Assembly (NCBI GenBank): GCA_028023455.1
Contig: JAQFVV010012400.1
Span: forward strand, 10,472,248-10,536,247
Length of the DNA stretch: 64,000 nt
Origin: Epiperipatus broadwayi
Taxonomy: Eukaryota; Onychophora; Udeonychophora; Euonychophora; Peripatidae
Direction of reading: 5' to 3'
Position numbers and translations under genes: made by a program. Below, in pieces: positions 51,502 to 63,597 of the stretch. The notes below the pieces were generated by a model, which saw only the letters and a list, made by a program, of their open reading frames with translations, did not search any database and was not told the DNA's origin. Numbering within the stretch: position 1 is the first letter of the stretch; every line of letters starts with the position of its first letter.

Positions 51502-52840
51502 GTCTAAGATCATCAATCTCATGAAAACATCCTTTGATATTAAAAAAAAGTTGGTTTTTGAAGCAAATGATGGGAAAGCTATTTTATTTTGTATACATAT
51601 GATATATGTATCTTGTTAAATTTTATTTAAAAATAACTATTTGTTAGTAGATGACACTATGGTTGTGGAAGAATTTTGGTAAAATATTTTTTTTTTTGGC
51701 AAGTATTGTAATGTTATATGATTTTCTATTCTACATGTGGTTATGTTTTAAAGGGTTTTTTTGGCTAGTCTGTTTGGATTGTGAATTTGGGGTAATTTTT
51801 ATTATTTTATTGACTATTTTATCTTTAGGCTTTTAATGTGTGTGTATATAATTATAATAGACTGAACTTATGCTGTTTATATAGGTAACATAAAATTTTA
51901 AAACTTTACTGTAAGAGTATTGAACAGATGGTTGTGGTATGAGAGCATACAGTAAGAAACTAATAGAAGGGAGGAGATATTATCTTATTGCTGAGTAATG
52001 TATTATAGATTAGATTTTTTCTTCTTTTGTAATATAATTAATCTTTATTTTTCTTTAATATTTTTAATTAAGATTAATAAAATAAAATTTTTGTGTGTTT
52101 AACCAAGAACTGGTGTTCAACGTTTCACTCACCTCATTCCATAGTTCATATGAATAATAAAATGTATTTATTGTAAGATAGGCTATTTACCTTGAGAATT
52201 AAGGTAATAAAGCTAGCATATGGAACAACATGTAATGGAATGTTAGGTGTGTCTCTCACTAAGGTTCTTGTAGACCATCTTTCTATGAAAGTGGCATTTA
52301 TTGGGCTTTATAAAATGCTGTACTTTGGCTAAGTTTGATCAACCCTGGTGGAGATGGTTATCTGAATAGGGTGATTAGGAAATATAATTGATAATTGTCA
52401 GTCCCTTTATAACAATAATAAGTGAAATTACTTATTTGAGGTGTGAACTGAATAGTGATGGATAAGATAGTTCTATTACATGTATAGGTCCACAAATAAA
52501 AGACAGCAGTTGCAATAAATATGGAAATTAAATAAATGGTGTCAGTAGAATGGCACACAATGTTTTGGATACAAAAAATAAATAATAGCCATTGTGATAA
52601 ATAAAAAAAAATTAAATGAGAAAATGCAAGAAAATAGATTGTAAACAATGTTATGGATATGGTTAGAAATATTTAGTTTTATTTATAAATTTAAGATACA
52701 TACCATAAAGGTGTAAAATAACAATAAACAATAGAGATTTAGAAATAAAGGTAGATCATAACAATCTATTTAAAAGAGAGAAACTAAATTTTAGAGAGTC
52801 ATTATAAACGAATAATAGAGCTAATACTAAATGTTATCAA
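51502..52840. other. Spacer after Penelope remnant, possibly its 3' region
   Basis: No gene. GTTCAACGTTTCACTCACCT near 52115 may belong to the Penelope terminal repeat. The long minus frame 52358-52648 is hydrophobic A+T-driven sequence and unrecognised. Confidence 0.35.
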
Positions 52841-53640
52841 GAGTTCTGTCAATATATTTGAGGAAAATCAGAGTAAATCTGTGAGTTCTGATAATCCCAA
52901 GGTAGAGCAAGTAGAAGTACAAGAATCTGTACAGTCAATGTTACCAGAGCTAAAAGGTCATGAGCAAGATCAGACAGTGGAACAAGCGGCAGATGAAATA
53001 TCAAGCACATTTGCTATGAAAATGCTGTGTACTTTAATTAAAAATATGGATACAAGACTACAAAATATGGAACAAATATGGATGAAAAATTCCAAAACAT
53101 ACAACAAAGTATTGAAAAAAGGTTCAGTAAAATAAAGAAAATATATATATATAATCTGAAAATGTCAAAGCAAAGCAAAAAAGCATTGTCAAAGTTGAGG
53201 GAAAATACACAAAGCTTAGATGTAAATTCGAGGTTGTTGAAAAGTATCAAAGAACAGGTGGGGAAGTTTTAATTGTTGAACAGTAGCATCAGAATGATGA
53301 CAAGATAAAATGGAATGTAACAAAGTGTTAACCCACAAAATGTGAATATGATGCTGCAAAAAAATTACGAGGTTTATAATAGAAGAACATTTTATAAAAT
53401 TACAAATGATTAAGTTAGTAAGAGTAGAGCAAATAGAACTCACAAAGCCAAAAATACAAAAAATTGAATGTGAAATGTTAAAGGAAATTATTAAAACAAT
53501 AGTTTTAAAAAGGATAGAAATTCATATGATTTCTTATGATAATCTGACCATTAAATAAGTCAACACCTTGTTAGATGCTAGATCAGCAACAACAATCTTC
53601 CAAGTCAGTGGAAAATCATTAGGGATGTTAGCTGTGAGTC
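52841..53640 (+). pseudogene. ORF1/gag-like coiled-coil remnant upstream of LINE
   Basis: Two plus-strand frames, 52881-53135 and 53078-53272, overlap and appear to be one protein broken by a frameshift. The first is acidic and Gln/Glu-rich ('KVEQVEVQESVQSMLPELKG') and passes into 'LIKNMDTRLQNMEQ'; the second continues 'MDEKFQNIQQSIEKRFSKIK' with heptad spacing, i.e. a coiled coil. Such coiled coils are common in LINE ORF1 and in gag proteins. Further on (near 53565) 'TLLDARSATTIF' is faintly like a retropepsin LLDTG.TTI site. It may be the LINE's ORF1 or a piece of a separate LTR element. Confidence 0.4.
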
Positions 53641-53904
53641 AGAAGTGGTAGACAGATGTTCATTTTATGAGATTGAGCTAACATATTAAGATGTTGTGGC
53701 AGTTATTGGTAGTCAAAGAAGGCAACAGGAAATCACTTTACCATATAATGTCCTTATTATGAGTATGTCTATAGAAATCAATATGTTTGGTGTTGAGACC
53801 TTAGCTATGGTTGGCTTTGGTGTCTTTCCTGGCAGGGGTAGACATAAGGCTACTCTGATTGTAAATTCTTGAAGTCCTCATAAAGTTTATTTCTTGAGAG
53901 AAGA

Positions 53905-56900
53905 CTATTGACAACTGGCACATGAGATGTTAGATCAATGAGAAGAGCTGGAAAATTGGAAAATTTGAAAAGAGAGATGAATATAAATAATATTTATGTT
54001 ACAGGATAAAGCAAAGTAAGGTGGGAGAGATGTGAAAAAGTAAATAGTGGAGATGTTATTTTATTTAGATGATGGTAGAAATTAATGAAGTTGGCATTGC
54101 TGTTCAAAAGAAAATTTGGAATAGTGTGATAAAGGTAGATTGTATTTTCGATAGGGTGATGATGATGAGAATAATTGCAAGTCATAGGAACTTGGTAATT
54201 GTACAAGTTTATATGCTGACTACTAGTCATGATATTGAAATTGATGAGAAGTATGAAAAGACAGAGGAAATTATATAATTTGGGGAACAGGGAAAATGCA
54301 TGTATATTGCTATTGGATGACTAAAGTACTTTTGTGGGAAAAGATGAAGAAGGCACATTTTTGGGAAAATTATGAATATGGAAAATGAAAGATAGAGCCA
54401 GCTTGTACAATTTTGTATGAAAAATGGGTTTGTATTTGGAAACACTTGCTTTAAAAATCATGTAAGAATAATGTATACTTTGGAAAGCTACAGGCAATAG
54501 AGAACATTAGCAAATTGATTATATATTGATTCAAGATAGATACAAGAATGATATAAGGATTCATATGCTTTGCCTGGTGTTAATATAAAACTGAAATCAT
54601 AATTTGGTTAAGTCTAAATTAAAGTTGAGTTTAAAAGAATAAAAAGAGGGAAAAGATATGTAAAATGGGACTTGGATATATTGAAAGAAATGGAAAAAGG
54701 AAAATTTATTTTAATATATGAAAATGTAATAAAAATAATTGATAAATATGAATATATTAATAATTCTGATAATTATTGGTGCAGGACTAAAGAAGGATTA
54801 TTAAAAACAGTCAAAAATGCATTAGGGATAATTTAGTTAAAGAAAATGAAGCAACCTTGGATAATAGAAGGTATGTTGGAAAAAAATGAAAATACAAAAA
54901 AAAAAAAATTAAGAATGTCAGTATTGAGGAAGGACAAAGTGCATATAGAAAAATTAATAATGAGCTATGAAGAGAATCAGATTTAGCAAAAGGAAAATGG
55001 TTGAGACAAGAAATGCTTCAGCAGGTGCAAAGATATCTGGTATTTGACAGGATTAGAAATGTCACTTTGGAGAAAAAGACGTGGTCAGCAAGTGAAATTG
55101 AAGATGAAAATGGAAAGAGATTAACAGATGGCAATGATATATTAAAAAGATGGAAAGAATATCTTCAATGTCTATTTACAAAAGAAAATAATTCAATTAA
55201 CTATGAAATTAAAAATGAAGAATACATTAAAATAGATGATAAAGGTATGGACATATTGCCAGACAAGGTAGTAAAGTCAGTTGTGCAAATGGCAAGTAGT
55301 AAGGTTGCTGGATTTGATGCAATATTTATAGAATTGGGAGACTTTAATTTGAAGAAAATTGTTGGACTTTGCAATTTGATATATGGCAATGGAGTTTGGC
55401 CTGAAGATTTTTTTTAAGAACTATAATGATTCCAACTGTTAAAAAGAAGAAAGTTGTTAAATGTGAAGAGAACAGGACAAAAAGTTTATTTCATGCTTCT
55501 AAAGTTTTTTTGTTGTTGTTGTTGAGGATTTTAATTTAAAGAATTTATGGGAAGATAGAGTATTCTATTGAAGAACAGTTTGGTTTTTAGAGAGGGAAAA
55601 GTACAAGAGATTCTATTGATATTATTAAAACAATTGTAGAAAGATATATTGAGATATTATTTTATATAGTGCTATGTTTTTATACTGTAATAATGATATT
55701 AGCAATTAAGCCGATGCATATGCACTTTAAAGATAAATTATAAATGAATACTCTCACTTTTCCAGACATGAGATATAGTTTTTTAGAAAAGATGGAATGA
55801 ATTCACCCATCCTTTCAGCCCAAACATTTATGTATGAGAAAATTTTAAGCATATGGAAATGAGAGCGAGAAAATGTTAAGCAATCACTTTAAATTACATT
55901 TATTATGCTTGAATGAATGACGCTTGCAAAATCTTTACAATTTACGATACATCATTCTTTAGTTGAAATTAAACATATATAATGAGATATTATTTTATAT
56001 AGTGCTATGTTTTTATACTGTAATAGTGATATTAGCGATTAAACTAATGCATGTGCACATTAAAGATAAATTATAAATGAATACTCTCACTTTTCCAGAC
56101 ATGAGATATAGTTTTTTTTAGAAACAATGGAATGGGTGGATTCATTCCATCTTTTCTAAAAAACTATATCCCATGTCTGGAAAAGTGAGAGTATTCATTT
56201 ATAATTTATCTTTAAAGCGCATGTGCATTAGCTTAATCGCTAATATCACTAGAAAGATATATTGAAAAAGTTAAAGGAATTGGTATATATTTTGTGATTT
56301 TTTTTTTAAAAAAGCATTTAATAGAGTAATCTGGAATAAACTTATGTCCATTTTAAAAAAATAAAAACGTTTTTGAAAAGGGAAGATTGATTTGAAATAT
56401 GCATATTGGGAATGCATAAAAATTATATTGGAGAATAGTAAGACTGTTGAAGTGAACATGGAATGAAGAGTTAGGCAAGAATGCAGTGTAACACCTATTC
56501 TTTTTAATATTTATTTAGAAGACATTAAATATATTGGAGGAAAGATGTTTGGAATGAAGATTAATGTTGAGAATACTAGGTGTTTATGGATAAGGAGGAA
56601 TGCAAAATGACTGCAAATTGAAATCCATGATAACATAATTCACCATGTAAAAGGATTTAGATATTTGGGTAATTGGTTGAGTGACAATAGAAGAAGTGAA
56701 GCTGAAGTTCTAAGAAGAATAGCATTGGCAAAGAAGACATTTATTGAGAGAAATAAAATATTTTGTGAAACTTTGAAAAGAGAATGAAGAAAAAAATAAT
56801 TAAATGCTTTGTGAGGAGTATACTATTATATGGTTGTGAAACGTGAATAATGAGTAATAAAATTAAAAATGGATTGAAGCTTTTGAGATGTGGACATGAA

Positions 56901-57235
56901 AGAAGAATGGAAAAAATTAGTTGGATGAATAAGTTAACAAATGAAGTTTTGAAAAGAATAAATGAAAAAAAATCAATTGAGAAAATTAGAAAGAGAAACT
57001 GGATTGGATATATATTAAGAAGAAAGTATCAATAAAAGATGTTTCAGAAAGAATGGTGAGTAGAAGCAAGAAGAAGGGATGAAAAAGATTGACATAGTTG
57101 AATGATATAAGAGATGGGAAGAATTAAATAGAATTGAAGAGCTGAACAATGAAAAGAATGGGTGGGAAAATGCGTGAATTGATAATGTGACTACTGTCTG
57201 GATCTTTCCATTGGACTGAATACTATTAACTGACT
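53905..57235 (+). pseudogene. RTE-like LINE, endonuclease plus RT, split by insertion
   Basis: Plus strand. The AP-like endonuclease starts near 53908 as 'TTGT*DVRSMRRAGKLENLK' (Trp to stop, Asn to Asp in the usual TWNVR), then 'VIKVDCIFDRVMMMRI', 'NLVIVQVYMLTTSHD', 'FVFGNTCFKNH', ending near 54600 where the SDH motif is lost. The linker and RT follow: 'LKRWKEYLQCLFTKENNS' and 'MASSKVAGFDAIFIELGDFN' (frame 55001-55417), 'NGVWPEDFF', 'PTVKKKKVVKCEENRTKSLF', 'RQECSVTPILFNIYLEDI' near 56475, 'VKGFRYLGNWLSDN', 'SILLYGCET' and 'RMEKISWMNKLTNEVLKRIN'. The catalytic DD region is not visible. Frames change at least eight times. Interrupted at 55653-56249 by a palindromic element. Confidence 0.85.
55653..56249. 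mobile_element. Palindromic composite element with 16-bp TSD
   Basis: TAGAAAGATATATTGA occurs at 55637-55652 and 56250-56265, and the LINE reading is continuous across it. Inside, a block of about 145 bp (GCTATGTTTTTATACTGTAA...ATACTCTCACTTTTCCAGAC) occurs directly at about 55651-55800 and 55979-56130, then as reverse complement at about 56138-56249. The last two form a tight hairpin around GGGTGGATTCATTCCATC. A long target duplication suggests LINE-type insertion or an unusual transposase. Confidence 0.8.
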
Positions 57236-57655
57236 TAAGATAACATTACATTTTTTTTAAATGATACAATGAATTCTACGGTTAATACAGATATAAAACT
57301 GGTTAGAACTTTTTATTTTAATTATATAAAGATTTGATTTACTGCTTCTAGAAATGATGACTCAAGAACCCCCCCCCCCAAAAAAAAAATATCATTGACT
57401 ATATAAACTTTAAATAAAGATAGATTATTTTATGATTTATTTAAATTATATTTAAAAAAGTCTTAGTAAATGTTTTTGTTTGTTATTATACATTGGACTA
57501 TTTCCACCAACTAATTGTTATTGTTAAATGTCTTTAGAAGAATTCAAATTTTAATTTAATTCTCCAAATATACTCATTTGTTACTGATAGCATTCAAGTG
57601 AATATACAACATTTTTATGATATTATTCTCCTTTTTTCTTCACATGTTGCTAGTT
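57236..57655. other. A+T-rich spacer with C9-A9 homopolymer junction
   Basis: A run of C followed by a run of A lies at about 57370-57390. No gene. Confidence 0.5.
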
Positions 57656-57752
57656 TTTTTTATATGTCAAATGCGTTGATCGGCATGCGAACCCGGGCCA
57701 GCTGCTTGGAAGGCAGCTATGCTCACCACTAGGCCACCAACGCATTGACTAG
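57656..57752 (-). mobile_element. Mini-SINE, tRNA-Gly(TCC) head, copy 2
   Basis: The tRNA-like part is 57673-57743 on the minus strand: GCGTTGG acceptor strand, TGGCCTAGTGGTGAGC A box, anticodon stem-loop GCTGC-CTTCCAA-GCAGC (anticodon TCC, Gly) and GGGTTCGCATGCC B box. This is the copy closest to a genuine tRNA-Gly, but the T stem is broken (CCGGG with GCCGA), so it is not a functional gene. Tail TTTGACATATA plus A-run. Target duplication ATGTTGCTAGTT at 57644-57655 and 57753-57764. Confidence 0.85.
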
Positions 57753-57764
57753 ATGTTGCTAGTT

Positions 57765-58078
57765 AAATCAGTGGCAATACTAGAATGGGAATCTAATATG
57801 GGAGTTTTGGATTTGTAAACATTAATTTTAAAGTGATATCATTCAAAACGATGTATTATAGACTAACCCATGTGCTATTATAAACAGTTCAACTACTTGA
57901 AAATTTTGAATAAAGTTTGAATTTTTCTGAAGACATTTAACCATCAATTCTAGATGACAGAAATAGTTCAACGCATATTTACTACTAAAATACCATCCTC
58001 ACAATCTTTCAGCTAAATATTAATAGATGTTTTATTTGAAATGTATTTAAAAATATGAATTCAAAAAAGGAAAAAGAA
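57765..58078. other. A+T-rich spacer between two mini-SINEs
   Basis: No feature seen. Two family members lie only about 330 bp apart in opposite orientation. Confidence 0.5.
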
Positions 58079-58172
58079 GTCAAGCGTAGGTGGCCGAGTG
58101 GTTAGCACAGCTGCCTTACAAGCAGTTGTCCCGAGGTTCGCTTCCTGGCCGACGCTTTGACATATATAAAAA
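58079..58172 (+). mobile_element. Mini-SINE, tRNA-Gly-derived head, copy 3
   Basis: The tRNA-like part is 58084-58155: GCGTAGG and CCGACGC acceptor strands, A box TGGCCGAGTGGTTAGC, anticodon arm GCTGC-CTTACAA-GCAGT (TAC), B box GGTTCGCTTCC. Tail TTTGACATATATAA. Flanked by the 16-bp A-rich duplication AAAAAAGGAAAAAGAA (58063-58078 and 58173-58188). Confidence 0.85.
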
Positions 58173-58188
58173 AAAAAAAGGAAAAAGA

Positions 58189-59398
58189 AAAAAATTGCAT
58201 CTTCTGGGATAGGGATTTGAAAGAGAATGGTGAAAATGATGTGGAGGAATAAAGTGAGCAAAAAAGAAGTCAAAAATTTAAGCAAATAAGAGATGTCTTT
58301 TTTTCATCTAAAAGATTATAAAACAAAAGAGAAATTAATTCGACCATACAAATAAAAATAATTGAATTATAGAAAAAATATTGGAAATCTTTAGAGGAAA
58401 AAAGTAGAAAAAGAATAAAACTGGTAGACGATTTTAAAGAAAAGAGAGCTATGAGTATTCGAAAAATAGAATGAGGTTTAGGAAGAAGTGAAATAAGATA
58501 ACTAACTGGTTTAAGTTCAGAATTCATCTTTTGCCAGATTATTAATGGTGAATCTGATACATGCTTTAAAAAATTGTAAATATAATTTTAAGTGTTATTT
58601 TGTATTATTTTGAAACGTTTCATATAATTAACTGATGTTTTAATAATAATAGTAAAAGATATATCTGGATAATTAACGATGAATTATTAAATACATTTAC
58701 TTTTATTAGAAAAAATTGAATTATATATATATAAAAGGAAAAGGATGTTCAATTAGTGAATCCTGATTCACATCTTTCTTCTGTTTTATTTTTAAAATAA
58801 TTCCCCGATGTTTCTGCCTTTTTAAGCAGTAATAATATAAAGTTTGTCTTGACTTTGTTGAATTATTAATAATACAAAGAAAGCAATTTTCTTAAAATAT
58901 TAAAAATAGCATTAAAAATTAAAAGTTATATTGAAATTATGGAAGCAGAAAAGAAAAGTAAAGAAAGTTTATTTAATTTACAAATAAAACTTTAAACTGA
59001 GCTACCTATCTAATAAAGGTCAGGAAATGGGTATTCAGCTGTTCTTAGCTGGCCAGTGTTGACACATCGACAGTAAAAATGTGACGTATAATAATTATTT
59101 CATGATGCTATTTTTGCTTATACTTTAAATTATTAAAGTATTTTAAATATGTAGGGCATTCTTTATTAGACTAGATAAAAAAAAATAAATGCTATATATT
59201 ATTAATAAATCATAGTTATGTGATTATATATATAATATGGGTATTTTATGTTCTAATTTTACAAGTTAATTATAAGAAAAAATGATTTTTTAAAATATAT
59301 ATATATATTGTTATTAAAATTATATTTTTTATTTAATCACACACATATCTCAATATTACAAAAAAATCAAGTCAGATGTCACATGACCTAATTTAATA
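58189..59398. other. A+T-rich spacer, no gene seen
   Basis: Purine-rich stretch at 58.19-58.50 kb; minus frames there are low-complexity Phe/Leu. No gene. Confidence 0.5.
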
Positions 59399-59620
59399 AG
59401 CTTGTATTTACAAATGTTATATATAGAACTCACAAAATAAGCTCTTAACAAGCTTTTCAGAATATCCCCAATCCCAGACCAGTTTCTGCTACTGGTATCG
59501 TCAGTGAGGTGCTAGGATATTCAAGCATTAGATTAGAAATGCCAGGATAAGCCCAGCACATTATCTAATGTATAACTATTAAGTAGAAAATTTGGATTGG
59601 AAGACATATGGATGTCTGAA
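59399..59620. mobile_element. Foldback family B, half copy
   Basis: AGCTTGTATTTACAAATGTTATA, AAGCTCTTAACAAGC, ATCCCAGACCAGTTTCTG and AAGCCCAGCACATTATCTAATG match the 11.4-11.8 kb element in order. Only one arm is present. Confidence 0.6.
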
Positions 59621-60293
59621 CAAAATTTATAAAATACACATTATCATAATACTTTGTTTAATTAAAAAATAATAATATGATTTTACAATTCAAAATATTT
59701 AGTTTACTTTTTACTCATATTGTTGCAATTATACTAACCCACTACTATCACTTAGTTTGCAGTTAAAAGTCAAATCTTTCCAGATAGAAATTCTTTGTAT
59801 CTTGCTTATGCTAATTCATAATAACTTCAGAATATGGGGTACATCGGCTTTATATACAATCTGTTTTTTCCAGCCACAAATCATACAGGTCAGGATTCAT
59901 TTATTATGATACAGAAAGGATGACAGTTCTTTTGACTAGATTATTTTATTGTTTATTCACTTTCTTCAGATAAAAATCCACATCTCAAATAATAGTTTTG
60001 ATTAGCAATCATCCTAAAGATAATAAACTTGTAAGGCATTTTTGAGCATAGCTGCTTGTAAAAGTAAATTGTATTTCTGTGATCTGATTGTTGGCTACTT
60101 CACAGCTTCTCCTTATTACATGCCATTAATGATTCAAAAGGTTGTATATATACAAATCTCTGTAAACAAAGACTAATGAATAATTAAGTTAGCCTTTCAA
60201 TCTTTCTATACATTAACCTTTGGTTTACATCACAACCAGATTAACCTGTACTCATAAATCAACAGCTTGTTTTACAAACTGCTAAAGATTTTT

Positions 60294-60391
60294 TTGTGTG
60301 TGTGTGTATCAAAGCATCAGCCAGGAAGCAAAACCCAGGACAACTGCTTGTAAGGCAACTGTGCTAACCACACGGCCACCAATGCTTGATG
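60294..60391 (-). mobile_element. Mini-SINE, tRNA-Gly-derived head, copy 4
   Basis: The tRNA-like part is 60314-60385 on the minus strand with the same boxes as copies 1 and 3, more diverged (B box GGTTTTGCTTCC). Its tail TTTGATACACACACACA is seen on plus as TGTGTGTGTATCAAA. Flanked by AACTGCTAAAGATTTTT (60277-60293) and AACTGCTAAGGATTTTT (60392-60408), one mismatch. Confidence 0.83.
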
Positions 60392-60699
60392 AACTGCTAA
60401 GGATTTTTCTTCATAATAATCACACATCACAAAGTGCTTTTGATTCTAATTTGAATACAATTAATTTGTTTATGGGTAATATTTCTTAATTAATTGATAT
60501 TCCTAATTTTCAAAAATACTCAAATGAATTTAAAATAGAACTTTCTAATTGTTTTAAAGTATTGACATACTTTGAAGATAGTTTATATTTAAATGAATAG
60601 CTGATAATCTACAAATAACTGCAACAAAAAAGCAGCAATTTAGCAATAAATTTTCTACTGAGGCAAAACAATGTATGAAAAAAATAAGAAAATTTTTAT

Positions 60700-60882
60700 A
60701 AATATTTTTATTAGTCATTTATTAGGCTAGAGATTATCTAATAATGAATAATATGTCTGTAGTATAATTTTCATTACACCACTCTCACACAAGATAGGGG
60801 CTGGTTTCTATATACTTTTTTAACATCTTGTGAAGAGATAAAATCATAAACATATGACCAACAACATGTGAAAAGATAAATG

Positions 60883-60919
<37 letters not shown>

Positions 60920-61088
60920 TAGAAAATTACTGTAGTTTAATTGATAAGCGTCAAACATACTGCCCTCACAATTTTGACACATATCACTTAATGGTTGTAT
61001 ATTAATAATTTTTATTAGTTATTCATTAAACTAGAGATTATTCAATAATGAATAATATTACTGTAGTATAGTTTTCATTACACTTCTG
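60700..61088. repeat. Direct repeat pair of about 85 bp
   Basis: TTTTTATTAGT..TTATT.....CTAGAGATTAT, TAATGAATAATAT and GTAGTATA..TTTTCATTACAC occur at about 60700-60785 and again at 61005-61088. Between them lie (TA)n-(GA)n at 60888-60920 and about 200 bp of unassigned sequence. It may be a segmental tandem duplication or an insertion bounded by long repeats. Confidence 0.6.
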
Positions 61089-61510
61089 AAGAGTGCCAAA
61101 AGCAACATTCTCCCTGAGTTTGAATACTGAGGCATAATAGAATCTGAAGATGGGGTGAGGTATGGATGAACTAGCCTAAATTGTGTCTGAATTTAGAGCT
61201 AGCTCATTTGGAGGTAGATAAAATCATTGGTTAGGTGCTTCATTGCATCACTCACAGCATCCTAACTGAAGACCCTAAGTCCGACTGTAGTCAGATGCAT
61301 TGTTCCTCTTCTGGTGGAAAACCTGGACCATTATTTTTAGATCTAGTATCTGAATGTCCCAGTGCCTTACTAAGGTGAGAAAAAGTTCAAAACTAGTCTG
61401 AGGATAGGGATTATTCTAGATAGAGATTTTAAAATGGCTTTTTTTGTGGCACTTATTGATGAAAGCTTGTTAGAGCTATTGGTACACTCTCTATATTACA
61501 TTCATACATA
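61089..61510. mobile_element. Less A+T-rich block ending in foldback family B half copy
   Basis: 61110-61330 holds unassigned sequence (CCTAAGTCCGACTGTAGTCAG). 61335-61505 matches family B: ATCTAGTATCTGAATGTCCC, AAACTAGTCTGAGGATAGGG, TAGAGATTTTAAAATGGC, AAGCTTGTTAGAGCTATTGG and TACACTCTCTATATTACAT. Confidence 0.55.
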
Positions 61511-61714
61511 TATAACATATAAAATGTCCAATAATTAAAAACTATTGTAATAACAATAAAAATAATAAATATAACAGTAATAAACTATTATATAAAGTCT
61601 TCCAAACCACTGAAGTACTTTCAGTTAATTCCTTAACTCTCCTCAATATTTTTGCAGATTGAAAGATTATAATAATAAATTACTCTTATATTTATTATTT
61701 TTATTGTTATATAT

Positions 61715-62035
61715 ATAAATGGGCATATTAATGCCCTATACATGAGGAGTCAGAATGACTTAAAGTCAACATGGGTATGACAATAATATCAGCATCAACA
61801 AGGGCTTTGACCATTTTCATCATAAGATTTTCAACAAAATGGATGGCTGAAGAAGTGAAGGGTAGAGAAGACTGAAGCCTGTTCATTAAACTTTAATGTG
61901 TGTGGGAAATGATGATCTAGACCAAATGATGAATACTGATTCAGTACCAAATACATATATGGGAGATCATTTATCTTTTTTACATATATATGGTCATGTA
62001 TATCAATTATATAAGATGGAGTAGATAGGTGTAAA
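61715..62035 (+). mobile_element. Hammerhead-repeat family, partial unit with dead ribozyme
   Basis: It follows the unit order: GTCAGAATGACTTAAAGTCAAC, ATGACAATAATATCAGCATC, ATGGATGGCTGAAGAAG, then GATGATCTAGACCAA, ATGATGA (61926-61932; first C of CUGAUGA lost), helix II ATACTG-ATT-CAGTAC intact, CAAA for GAAA, then ATACATATATGGGAGATCAT. The outer helix I arms TGATCT and AGATCA are still complementary. Confidence 0.7.
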
Positions 62036-62040
62036 TATTA

Positions 62041-62858
62041 TATTCTTTCAGCCACACTCTCTCTTTAAATAAAAAAAAAGCTTGATTTTTGCAGCCCATT
62101 CAAAAAGAAATCTTTTAAATTTATACTCTTATGAGGTTATGTATTAAAATTCAATCTGATTTAAACAAAGAGTGTGAAATTAAGTAAACAGAGACTTTAA
62201 ATTGCCAGGAGGGTACAGGGTCAAAGTTTTCAGTGCCTTTTCTACTCTGATGGGCTGCTGTGCCACCTTGATGGATTGTTTTTGGGCAGTGTAGATCTGT
62301 GCTCATCCCTGTATAGATACACATTAAGCAAAATTATACAACCCTTTTATGGATATATTTTTTATCGAGCGTATGTACTTTGTAAACCTGGTCAATAATT
62401 GTTTTACCTTGTAACATTGAACACTTTGTAATCCTCTATGGGTAAGTGTACCCGATAATTTTTTGCAATCTTTTAACTAATAAAGGTTATTTTTGAAAGA
62501 TAACAAACATGTTTAATTTTAAATATACTTGGAAAGACTATATGAAAGTCATTTTTACTCTCCAAACATTCATTAGTTAATAAAAGCAATGCATATCATT
62601 CGCAGAAATCTATATAACATGTCTTAAATGCTCCATAGCTATATTCTTTCAGCCACATTCCCCTTTTAAATAAGAAAAGTTTGAATTTTGCAACCCATAC
62701 TGTGATAAAGTTATATACATTGAAATTTATGCTAAGAAAGGAGTGTGAAATTAAGTAAGCAAAGATCTTAAATTGCATATATATATATGTAATTTATGCT
62801 AAGAAAGGAGTGTGAAATTAAGTAAGCAAAGATCTTAAATTGCATATATATATATATA
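62041..62858. repeat. Two direct copies of about 150 bp around a distinct block
   Basis: ATTCTTTCAGCCACA, TTTTGCA(G/A)CCCAT, GAGTGTGAAATTAAGTAA and CTTAAATTGC appear at 62043-62205 and 62642-62778. The last 70 bp of the second copy are tandemly duplicated to about 62850. The 430 bp between them (62206-62640) contain GGGCTGCTGTGCCACCTTG and an AATAAA signal near 62480, followed by a T-rich stretch. It is LTR-like in layout, but no TG..CA ends or coding sequence were found. Confidence 0.5.
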
Positions 62859-62884
62859 TATATACACACACCTAGAAAAATAAC

Positions 62885-63329
62885 AGGTTATTGTTTGACA
62901 AGAAGCTTTTATTTTATAACTGCAGATCTCTTTCAAGTGAAGGAAGATTGCAAAAATTGAAAAGACTGTCTAATATTAAATGGAATATTGTTGGACTTTG
63001 TGAAGTTAGAAGAAAAGGAAAAGCAATAATTCATTTAAAAAGTTGACATAAACTATACTATAAAGACACAAATATTGAAGGACAAATAGAGTACAGTTTA
63101 TTATAAATAAAAATTGGAAGAACAAAATTGTGAAGATTGATGGTGTATCAAACATATTGGTAAGATTAGTTATTCAACATAATGGGATATAACGAACATA
63201 GGTAATTCGCTGTTATGCTCCAACAATTTGTGATGAAGAAATAGAGGATTTTTATATGGATGTACAAATTACTTTGGTCAGACAAATACAGTCAAAATAT
63301 TTTGATGAGGGTACTGATGATGACTATGA

Positions 63330-63340
<11 letters not shown>
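62885..63340 (+). pseudogene. RTE-type LINE endonuclease fragment
   Basis: Plus strand, frame-broken. 'CRSLSSEGRLQKLKRLSNI' (approximate) is followed by 'KWNIVGLCEVRRKG', with the conserved catalytic Glu, then 'YYKDTNIEGQ', 'NWKNKIVKIDGVSN' and 'RCYAPTICDEEIEDFYMDVQ'. These correspond to the N-terminal half of the AP-like endonuclease of RTE LINEs. It stops where the AAT array begins, before the GDFNA motif would be expected. Probably the same family as the 22.1-kb copy. Confidence 0.8.

Positions 63341-63597
<257 letters not shown>

Noticed and set aside
53560-53650. Retropepsin-like 'TLLDARSATTIF'
   Set aside because: The DTG/DSG active-site triplet is absent and surrounding sequence is frame-broken; similarity may be chance.
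57673-57743. Functional tRNA-Gly(TCC) gene
   Set aside because: T stem has mismatches and the copy sits inside a target duplication with the mini-SINE tail, so it is a retroposon.
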